From positions 1 through 12,447 of the forward strand of contig JAGZGB010000051.1 of the NCBI GenBank assembly GCA_018367495.1: a DNA stretch of 12,447 bases, given 5' to 3'. The position numbers and the translations under genes were made by a program. Shown piece after piece: positions 1-5,040 of this stretch; within the stretch, counting starts at the first letter, position 1, and the number at the start of each line of letters is the position of its first letter. The notes under the pieces are model-generated. The model had not been told where the DNA came from. It searched no databases and saw only the letters and a list, made by a program, of their open reading frames with translations. This stretch comes from Veillonella sp. Its GTDB lineage: Bacteria; Bacillota_C; Negativicutes; Veillonellales; Veillonellaceae.

Positions 1-121
1 TTTCACGTAAGCTATTTCTGTATTGATTATATATAACTTTACATCTATACTTAGGTGTAAATACTATGTGGTATTTGCATAACCATTTTGTGTGCGCAAA
101 GCTCTGTGTCTTTGTTGCCAT
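1..121 (-). CDS. tnpA: IS200-type transposase TnpA, N-terminal 40 residues (cut by window edge)
   Basis: The minus-strand frame begins at an ATG (119-121) and stays open to the window edge, giving 40 residues. The stretch HTKWLCKYHIVFTPKYR followed by KVIYNQYR is the hallmark N-terminus of IS200-group Y1 transposases, which cut and rejoin single-stranded DNA through a tyrosine with a metal-binding HUH motif. That motif (usually HVH, around residue 60) is off the window, so activity cannot be judged. Residue 27 is Cys where relatives I remember often have Arg. The start is supported by an AAGGTG ribosome binding site (complement of 129-134), seven bases upstream of the ATG. The site lies inside an inverted repeat, implying translational repression. 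Identification is confident from this N-terminal motif, although only about a quarter of the protein is visible. Confidence 0.88.
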   Translation of the reverse strand, partial: MATKTQSFAHTKWLCKYHIVFTPKYRCKVIYNQYRNSLRE

Positions 122-123
122 AT

Positions 124-190
124 AAAATCACCTTTCTTTTACATATAATGCGGCTTGAACACCTACATTATACTTAAGCAAGGTGATTTT
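124..190 (-). promoter_or_regulatory. Leader hairpin sequestering the tnpA ribosome binding site
   Basis: AAAATCACCTT at 124-134 is the exact reverse complement of AAGGTGATTTT at 180-190, an 11-bp outer stem. Inside it are a 3-bp stem (136-138 with 176-178) and a 7-bp stem (144-150 with 166-172) closing a 15-base loop. In the minus-strand tnpA mRNA, the right half of the outer stem is the AAGGTG ribosome binding site, ending just before the ATG, so folding would block initiation. Salmonella IS200 is known to repress its transposase by such a structure. Read on the plus strand, the same hairpin ends in a run of seven T (187-193), as in an intrinsic terminator. Confidence 0.75.
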
Positions 191-211
191 TTTGTATAAC
201 TTTCGTTGCCG

Positions 212-228
212 CACCCGCATAGCGGGTG
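212..228. repeat. Perfect 7-bp hairpin with 3-base loop, candidate IS subterminal hairpin
   Basis: CACCCGC (212-218) and GCGGGTG (222-228) are perfect inverted repeats around ATA. The GC-rich stem stands out in an AT-rich region. Its size and its position upstream of tnpA match the subterminal hairpins that TnpA binds in IS200/IS605 elements. The role is inferred. Confidence 0.6.
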
Positions 229-237
229 GTTTAATGA

Positions 238-256
238 TTCGCGACTACGTCGCGAA
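238..256. repeat. Perfect 8-bp hairpin with 3-base loop, candidate IS left-end hairpin
   Basis: TTCGCGAC (238-245) and GTCGCGAA (249-256) form a perfect stem around TAC. Just outside it is a short palindrome, GTCTAAAGAC (260-269). One of this hairpin and the one at 212-228 is probably the TnpA recognition hairpin; the other may act as a barrier to incoming transcription. A single copy does not show which is which. Confidence 0.5.
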
Positions 257-275
257 CCAGTCTAAAGACAATAAA

Positions 276-316
276 TTATAAAAAATATCTCCTAATGATA
301 AATTAGGAGATATTTT
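276..316 (-). terminator. Rho-independent terminator after rlmCD
   Basis: A perfect 15-bp stem joins 282-296 to 302-316 with the loop GATAA (297-301). The core is ATATCTCCTAAT pairing with ATTAGGAGATAT. On the minus strand the stem runs into a T-rich tract, TTTTTTATAA. It begins about 20 bases after the rlmCD stop codon, so it closes the terC-rlmCD transcript and separates it from the insertion sequence. Confidence 0.88.
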
Positions 317-335
317 CATCGTAAACTTCAACGCT

Positions 336-1883
336 TTATTTAGATTCCTTTATATTATAATAATCTTCTGCATCTAAGCCAACATTCGCATAATGCTTTG
401 CCTTGGCATTTTGGTTAATCAACAAACAAACAGCCTCAACATGGGCGGTCATAGGAAACATGTCTACAGGTTGGACGTCTTTTAGTTCATAACCGTAGTG
501 TGTAAGAATTTCAATGTCTCGAGCCATGGTGGCTGGGTTACAGGATACGTAAACAATGCGTTTTGGTTCCATGCCAGCTGCAGAGGTTAGGACTTCTTCT
601 TTACAGCCTGCTCGAATTGGATCGAATACAATCACGTCTGGACGTACGCCAGCCTTGTAGAGTTTTGGCATTTCTACGGCTGCATCAGCGACGATGAATT
701 CTGTATTATCATAGCCATTGCGACGTGCGTTTTCACGTGCATTGATAATAGCTGGTTCTACGATTTCAATACCTATTACATGTTTTGCCTTATGGGCCAA
801 AAACAATGAAATAGTCCCCGTACCACAGTACGCATCGATAACGGTTTCATCACCTTTAAGGTCCGCATACTCAAGAGCTTGGTCGTAAAGTACTGTAGTT
901 TGTTGCGGATTAACTTGGAAGAATGAATGTGGAGACAAGGTAAACTGTAAGTCCTTAATATGGTCTGTAATCGTCCCATCCCCATAAAGGATATTATTTT
1001 TAGGTCCTAATATAACATTAGTTCGCTTACCATTTACATTATGAACGATAGTTTCTACTTGAGGAATTCGTTCTGTTAATTTTTCTACCCACTTCTCTTT
1101 ATGCGGCAATTGTTCTGTTCCCGTTACAATGATAATCATCCATCCAGAGTGTCCAATGCGACCGATTACATGGCGTAGTATACCTTTGCCTGTATGTTCA
1201 TCATACGGTTCAATATCAAATTCTTTAGCGATTTCGTAACACGCTTGAGCAATGATATTATTTCCTTCATCTTGAATAGGACAGTTTGTACCTTGCACGA
1301 TATCGTGAGATCCCATCGCATAAAAACCCATTTGAATATCGCCTTTAGTGCCGCCTACAGGCATTTGCATCTTATTGCGATATGCCCATGGTTCTTTAGG
1401 TCCTAATGCTGGCTTAACAAGTTCTGGATTTTGATGACCAATGCGTTCGATAACGTCCTTCACCTTTTGTGTTTTTAGTGAAAGCTGTCCTTCATAAGTA
1501 ATATGTTGTAGTTGGCAGCCTCCACAGAATCCATAAAGATCACAACTAGCATCAATACGATTAGGAGCCATTGTAACAATCTCTAAAAGTCTACCTGTAG
1601 CATACGTCTTTTTCACCATATTGATGACTACTTTTACAGTTTCTCCAGGCAAGGCAAACGGAACAAAGACAGTAAAGTCATCTACACGACCTACCCCTTC
1701 ACCACTGCTACCGATGCCATGAATCGTTACCAATACTTCATCACCTAACTTAACAGGCGCATGTAAAATAGCCTGTTGTTTTCTAGATAATTGACCCTTT
1801 ACAGCTTGCTGTGAATTTGAGCGATTCGCTCTTCTATGTTGTTTAAATTGTTTTTTACGAGATGTACGATTTGTACCGTTCAT
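336..1883 (-). CDS. rlmCD: 23S rRNA (uracil-C5)-methyltransferase RlmCD/RumA family, iron-sulfur enzyme
   Basis: The predicted product is a SAM-dependent methyltransferase making 5-methyluridine in 23S rRNA. In Gram-positive bacteria one enzyme, RlmCD, modifies both U747 and U1939, so I prefer that name to rlmD. The 515-residue protein has a TRAM RNA-binding domain (about 40-105), a [4Fe-4S] cysteine set (C114, C120, C123, C201; CX5CX2C plus one), a SAM loop DAYCGTGT (350-357), a DPIR motif (421-424) and the nucleophile C448 in SCNPAT. A lysine/arginine-rich stretch of about 43 residues without acidic residues precedes TRAM, and about 20 residues follow the usual end, making it longer than typical homologues (about 430-460). 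I start at the ATG 1881-1883, which overlaps the upstream terC stop as TAATG. A TTG at 1904 would add seven residues but lacks a ribosome binding site. Confidence 0.92.
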   Translation of the reverse strand: MNGTNRTSRKKQFKQHRRANRSNSQQAVKGQLSRKQQAILHAPVKLGDEVLVTIHGIGSSGEGVGRVDDFTVFVPFALPGETVKVVINMVKKTYATGRLLEIVTMAPNRIDASCDLYGFCGGCQLQHITYEGQLSLKTQKVKDVIERIGHQNPELVKPALGPKEPWAYRNKMQMPVGGTKGDIQMGFYAMGSHDIVQGTNCPIQDEGNNIIAQACYEIAKEFDIEPYDEHTGKGILRHVIGRIGHSGWMIIIVTGTEQLPHKEKWVEKLTERIPQVETIVHNVNGKRTNVILGPKNNILYGDGTITDHIKDLQFTLSPHSFFQVNPQQTTVLYDQALEYADLKGDETVIDAYCGTGTISLFLAHKAKHVIGIEIVEPAIINARENARRNGYDNTEFIVADAAVEMPKLYKAGVRPDVIVFDPIRAGCKEEVLTSAAGMEPKRIVYVSCNPATMARDIEILTHYGYELKDVQPVDMFPMTAHVEAVCLLINQNAKAKHYANVGLDAEDYYNIKESK

Positions 1884-2551
1884 TACGCGTCTCTTTTCTT
1901 CCAAATTTTAATCATACCAGTCACAATGAGTACAAAGAATACAGTGCCGAATTTCACGAGTAATTCTTCACCTTGAATATATGGCATAAGAAGTGGATCC
2001 TCTACAATCATTTCGCCTGCAACCCAGCCAAGTAGTGCACCTCCAGCCCAAAGAATGGCAGGGAATTTATTAATAATACGAGCAAATAAGGTAGAGCAAA
2101 ATACGATAATTGGAACCGTAATTAACATGCCCGCAATAACAAGCTCTAAATGACCTTTAGCTGCACCTACAACACCGATGACATTATCAATACTCATCAT
2201 CGCATCAGCTACAATAATTGTCCAAATAGCACCCATTAAAGAGTTCTTAGCTTCAATATGTGCATCTTCATCTCCACCTTTCAATAATTGAATGGCAATC
2301 CATACAAGTACAAAGCCACCACCTAAGTGGATAAGAGGAATTAAAGTAAGCGCCTCTACTAAAAGGGTAGCAAATAAAAGGCGCATTACAATGGCACCTA
2401 CTGTACCCCAAATTACAGCTTTCTTTTGTAGTTCTGGAGCTAGCTTACCTGCTGCCATGCCAATTACTACAGCATTATCGCCAGCCAACAAAATATCAAT
2501 TAAAATAATCTTACCAATGGTCACCCACGTGGCAACTTCTAAAAATTCCAT
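1883..2551 (-). CDS. TerC/YjbE-family integral membrane protein (likely metal exporter), copy 1
   Basis: This is a 222-residue polytopic membrane protein of the TerC family (YjbE-like subgroup) with about seven hydrophobic segments. Key residues are D19 and D25-N26 in IDILLAGDN, and D116 and D122-N123 in ADAMMSIDN. These two related motifs in the two halves are thought to line the metal path. In Bacillus, TerC proteins MeeF and MeeY export manganese to metalate secreted enzymes, so manganese export is a reasonable but unproven guess. The protein aligns without gaps to its neighbour over 200 residues (about 54% identity by hand count). I choose the ATG at 2549-2551 because GAGGT (complement of 2561-2565) lies nine bases upstream and the paralogue starts at the same column. 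An ATG at 2558-2560 directly abuts that site. The stop overlaps the rlmCD start (TAATG), implying a bicistronic mRNA. Confidence 0.88.
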   Translation of the reverse strand: MEFLEVATWVTIGKIILIDILLAGDNAVVIGMAAGKLAPELQKKAVIWGTVGAIVMRLLFATLLVEALTLIPLIHLGGGFVLVWIAIQLLKGGDEDAHIEAKNSLMGAIWTIIVADAMMSIDNVIGVVGAAKGHLELVIAGMLITVPIIVFCSTLFARIINKFPAILWAGGALLGWVAGEMIVEDPLLMPYIQGEELLVKFGTVFFVLIVTGMIKIWKKRDA

Positions 2552-2560
2552 TCTGTACAT

Positions 2561-2565
2561 ACCTC
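2561..2565 (-). promoter_or_regulatory. Ribosome binding site deciding the start of terC copy 1
   Basis: The minus strand reads GAGGT here. It directly abuts the ATG at 2558-2560, with no spacer, but is nine bases from the ATG at 2549-2551. The second start is therefore the workable one. Confidence 0.65.
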
Positions 2566-2598
2566 AATTCAAACGAGTAATTCAATAACTATCCCTTA

Positions 2599-2627
2599 AC
2601 TATACCATAATTTTTCTATTTTCTCAC
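2599..2627 (-). promoter_or_regulatory. Promoter for terC copy 1 and rlmCD
   Basis: On the minus strand the -10 TATAGT (complement of 2599-2604) is preceded by TGG, making an extended -10. A weak -35, GTGAGA (complement of 2622-2627), lies 17 bases upstream. It sits between the terminator of the upstream terC gene and the start of copy 1, so the two terC genes appear to be separate transcription units. Confidence 0.6.
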
Positions 2628-2651
2628 CTAAAAGAAAGCTATTAGTTTACA

Positions 2652-2688
2652 TAAAAAAATCTCTCCTCCTATGATTAGGAGAAGAGAT
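2652..2688 (-). terminator. Rho-independent terminator after terC copy 2
   Basis: ATCTCTCCTCCT (2659-2670) and AGGAGAAGAGAT (2677-2688) form a 12-bp stem with one G-U wobble when read on the minus strand, with loop ATGATT on the plus strand. It is followed on the minus strand by seven T (2652-2658). It starts about 8 bases after the terC copy 2 stop codon. Confidence 0.88.
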
Positions 2689-2696
2689 ATATTCTA

Positions 2697-3356
2697 TTAT
2701 TTCTTGAGTTTTTTAGCTATCAAAGATGCACCTACTACGAGGATTACTACAGCAATTTTGATGAACAGTGCATATGGTTCAACACTATGAGCAATCAATG
2801 TATCCTCTACGGCCATACCAGCACCTACCCAGCCAAGGATACCACCGCCAACGTATAGGATAATTGGGAAACGTTCGATGACTTTCACAAATAAAGTACT
2901 GCCATAAATAATGATTGGTACAGTAATCAACATACCAATAGCTACCATAGTCATATGACCGCCTGCAGCACCAACTACACCGATAACATTATCGATACCC
3001 ATAATACCATCTGCAATCACAATAGTAGTAATAGCAGCACGCAAACTATCCTTTGCTTCAATATTATGCTCGCTTTCATCATCGGCAACAAGTTTATAAC
3101 CGATCCATAAGAGAAGGATACCACCTACTAAACGAAGTGCAGGAATATTGTTCAATGCCTCTACAAATAAGAATGCCATAACAAGGCGTAAAATAATGGC
3201 ACCGGCTGTGCCCCAGAAGATAGCTTTCTTCTGCAAATGAGCAGGTAAATTACGAGCCGCCATACCAATCACAATAGCATTATCGCCAGCAAGTAAGATA
3301 TCGATAACGATGATCTGAAGCATCGCTAATAAACCTTGTACAGATAAGATGTCCAA
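2697..3356 (-). CDS. TerC/YjbE-family integral membrane protein (likely metal exporter), copy 2
   Basis: This 219-residue membrane protein is the tandem paralogue of the adjacent gene. It carries the same paired motifs: D19 and D25-N26 in IDILLAGDN, and D116 and D122-N123 in ADGIMGIDN. There are about seven hydrophobic segments, and an acidic cytoplasmic-type loop, ADDESEHNIE, near residues 91-100. The family links it to export of divalent metals, probably manganese, across the cytoplasmic membrane; the substrate is not readable from sequence. It begins with TTG (3354-3356), four bases from a strong AAGGAGGA ribosome binding site (complement of 3361-3368). It has its own promoter (3391-3420) and terminator (2652-2688), so it should be monocistronic. 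I found no yybP-ykoY manganese riboswitch in its short leader, although this element often precedes members of the family. Confidence 0.88.
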   Translation of the reverse strand: MDILSVQGLLAMLQIIVIDILLAGDNAIVIGMAARNLPAHLQKKAIFWGTAGAIILRLVMAFLFVEALNNIPALRLVGGILLLWIGYKLVADDESEHNIEAKDSLRAAITTIVIADGIMGIDNVIGVVGAAGGHMTMVAIGMLITVPIIIYGSTLFVKVIERFPIILYVGGGILGWVGAGMAVEDTLIAHSVEPYALFIKIAVVILVVGASLIAKKLKK

Positions 3357-3390
3357 TGTATCCTCCTTAGAATATAACTATAGTATATAT

Positions 3391-3420
3391 ATTATAATCG
3401 ATATAGTTCAGTAGTGTAAA
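3391..3420 (-). promoter_or_regulatory. Promoter for terC copy 2
   Basis: On the minus strand a perfect -10 TATAAT (complement of 3391-3396) lies 18 bases downstream of TTTACA (complement of 3415-3420), which matches five of six -35 positions. Transcription would begin near 3384 and leave a leader under 30 bases, too short for a riboswitch. Confidence 0.7.
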
Positions 3421-3462
3421 ATTCAATTTGTAAAATATATATTCATTTTTAGCATACTCCAT

Positions 3463-3476
3463 TCATATTAATATGA
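3463..3476. other. 14-bp perfect palindrome in the divergent intergenic region
   Basis: TCATATTAATATGA is a perfect palindrome between the divergent terC copy 2 and MATE promoters. Such AT-rich dyads can be operators but also occur by chance in AT-rich DNA. The rest of 3421-3607 shows no gene. Confidence 0.3.
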
Positions 3477-3562
3477 GAAGCATAACACTACAAATGGAAG
3501 TTCTAGGATATAAAAAATCATTAGTTATAGATTCATAATAGACTAATCAATAATATATATTT

Positions 3563-3584
3563 AATTCCCAATTCTCAAGGAATT
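3563..3584. other. Inverted repeat upstream of the MATE gene promoter, possible operator
   Basis: AATTCC (3563-3568) and GGAATT (3579-3584) form an inverted repeat with a 10-base spacer, about 35 bases upstream of the -10 box of the MATE gene. It could be a regulator site or a weak hairpin. No regulator gene is adjacent, so the function is a guess. Confidence 0.25.
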
Positions 3585-3616
3585 TATCTATTAAATTAGG
3601 CTACTTTATGATATCG

Positions 3617-3622
3617 TATAAT
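3617..3622 (+). promoter_or_regulatory. Candidate -10 box of the MATE gene
   Basis: A consensus TATAAT lies 24 bases before the MATE start codon, but no good -35 is present at 16-18 bases. If used, transcription starts near 3629, downstream of the alternative ATG at 3608, which supports the later start at 3647. Confidence 0.5.
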
Positions 3623-3636
3623 ATATCATTAATAAG

Positions 3637-3642
3637 GGAGGT
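3637..3642 (+). promoter_or_regulatory. Ribosome binding site deciding the MATE start
   Basis: GGAGGT lies four bases before the ATG at 3647. The in-frame ATG at 3608 lacks a comparable site and would add 13 residues with no counterpart I recognise in the family. Confidence 0.8.
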
Positions 3643-3646
3643 AAGT

Positions 3647-4990
3647 ATGTATCAAACATATTCTATATTACAAAAGTTATGGTTGTTCATTAAGCTATTT
3701 ACTCCTATGTGTATAACGCAATTTTCCCTTATAGGTGGTACATTTATAGCCATCTTTTTAACGGGACAATATAGTACGATAGATTTAGCTGGAGTTGCTA
3801 CGGGGTATAATTTATGGCTCCTCTTCTATATCTTTGCACAAGGAACGTTGTTAGGTATCACTCCAATTATTTCTCAGCTATTGGGAGCTAAGAAAACCGA
3901 TGATATTTCAACAATCTTTTATCAAGGTCTGTATATCGGAACAGGCCTAGCATGTATCATTTTAATAATTGGTCTCTTAGGCTTACGTCCTCTTCTGACA
4001 GCATTAAATCTGGAACCTTCTGCAGCTGAGGTATGTATTAGTTACCTGAAAGCATTTGCCATAGGTCTATTCCCACTACTTTGGGTTAATACATTGCGCA
4101 ATACAGTCGACAGTCATGGATTAACACATTATTCTATGGCCATCGTATTTACTAGCTTTATTGTGAACGTATTTTTGAACTACTCACTCATCTTTGGGCA
4201 TTTCGGATTTCCAGAGATTGGTGGTGTCGGTGCTGGCTATGGTATATCTGGTGCTTGTTGGACTAACTTTATTCTCTTTAGCTTAGTATTACTATTACAT
4301 CCAAAGCTAAAGGGATATCGTATCTTTAAAGACTTTAGTAAACCAAGTTTTCACTACATTCGCGAACAGCTACATGTAGGTATTCCTATTGGCTTTTCCA
4401 TCTTCTTTGAAGCTAGTATCTTTAGTATTGCTGGCCTCTTGATGGTTCACTTTGGATCCGCCGTCGTAGCTGCTCATCAATCTGTTATTTCCTTTACAAA
4501 TGTATTCTACTGTTTACCTCTTAGTATCGCTATGGCCGCTACCATTGCAGTTGCTTATGAACTTGGGGCAGGTCGTAAACAAGAGGCTATCCAGTACTCT
4601 TATATTTCTCGCATCTTAGCCATTGTATTGGCTATCATGATTTGTACATTTACGTTTACTAATATGGACGCTATTGCAGATCTCTTTACAAATGATGATG
4701 AAGTATACAAGCTTATCTACAGCTTCCTTGGATACGGTGTATTCTTCTCTGCTATCGATGCCATCGGAACCCCTTTACAAGGTATATTGAGAGCCTATAA
4801 AGATGTAAAAGTAGTTCTTTATATCTCCCTCATATCCTATTGGGGCGTATGCTTCCCAACCGCCTATATTCTCGCTAATAATCCAAATTACGGACCATTT
4901 GGCGTATGGATTGGATTACTCGCTAGCGTACTAGCAGCAGGTGTATTGTTCACTTGGCGTACTTGGTACATTCAATGTCAACAAAAATAA
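3647..4990 (+). CDS. MATE-family multidrug/cation antiporter, NorM type
   Basis: This 447-residue inner-membrane protein has about twelve transmembrane segments in two homologous lobes, the normal MATE length and layout. MATE transporters expel cationic drugs and dyes in exchange for Na+ or H+. NorM-type marks are E255 in FFEASIF (segment 7), D371 in SAIDAIGTPLQG (segment 10), and the following LRAYKDVK and GPFGVWIGL stretches. E255 and D371 fall at the same numbers as the cation-site residues of Vibrio NorM. The N-lobe aspartate of segment 1 (D36 in Vibrio NorM, in FVDTVMAG) is not present: the aligned stretch reads FIAIFLTG. The coupling ion or mechanism may therefore differ. The gene stands alone on the plus strand, diverges from terC copy 2 and converges on uvrC with a shared terminator. 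Substrate is unknown, so I give no symbol. Confidence 0.9.
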   Translation: MYQTYSILQKLWLFIKLFTPMCITQFSLIGGTFIAIFLTGQYSTIDLAGVATGYNLWLLFYIFAQGTLLGITPIISQLLGAKKTDDISTIFYQGLYIGTGLACIILIIGLLGLRPLLTALNLEPSAAEVCISYLKAFAIGLFPLLWVNTLRNTVDSHGLTHYSMAIVFTSFIVNVFLNYSLIFGHFGFPEIGGVGAGYGISGACWTNFILFSLVLLLHPKLKGYRIFKDFSKPSFHYIREQLHVGIPIGFSIFFEASIFSIAGLLMVHFGSAVVAAHQSVISFTNVFYCLPLSIAMAATIAVAYELGAGRKQEAIQYSYISRILAIVLAIMICTFTFTNMDAIADLFTNDDEVYKLIYSFLGYGVFFSAIDAIGTPLQGILRAYKDVKVVLYISLISYWGVCFPTAYILANNPNYGPFGVWIGLLASVLAAGVLFTWRTWYIQCQQK

Positions 4991-5008
4991 ATAACATACT
5001 TATACAGT

Positions 5009-5040
5009 AAAAGAGCATCTTAAATAAGATGCTCTTTTTT
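5009..5040. terminator. Bidirectional terminator between MATE gene and uvrC
   Basis: A perfect 13-bp stem joins 5009-5021 (AAAAGAGCATCTT) to 5026-5038 with loop AAAT (5022-5025). On the plus strand it ends in six T (5035-5040) after the MATE gene. On the minus strand it follows the uvrC stop codon (5039-5041) directly and ends in four T, so it can serve both convergent genes, more strongly for MATE. Confidence 0.88.

Larger units (their letters stand above)
1..269 (-). mobile_element. Left end of an IS200/IS605-family insertion sequence (partial; outer boundary approximate)
   Basis: This is the 5' (left) part of an IS200-type element lying on the minus strand, so its left end is at the higher coordinates. 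It contains the start of the Y1 transposase gene (1-121), a leader hairpin covering the transposase ribosome binding site (124-190) and two short perfect hairpins (212-228 and 238-256). IS200/IS605 elements have no terminal inverted repeats; instead they carry subterminal hairpins recognised by TnpA as single-stranded DNA, which fits this layout. The exact end cannot be read from one copy. I place it before the rlmCD terminator that begins at 276. The catalytic HUH motif and the right end lie outside the window. Confidence 0.75.

Noticed and set aside
776..985. Minus-strand 69-codon frame inside rlmCD
   Set aside because: It is out of frame within a conserved gene and has no recognisable product.
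2552..2560. Earlier terC copy 1 start at ATG 2558-2560
   Set aside because: The GAGGT site directly abuts this ATG with no spacer, and the paralogue aligns from the next ATG.
3357..3646. yybP-ykoY manganese riboswitch upstream of terC copy 2
   Set aside because: The leader is very AT-rich, shows no GGGGAGUA-like core or paired GC stems, and the predicted transcription start leaves under 30 bases.
3608..3646. Earlier MATE start at ATG 3608
   Set aside because: It has no ribosome binding site, lies upstream of the likely -10 box, and the ATG at 3647 has a strong GGAGGT at good spacing.
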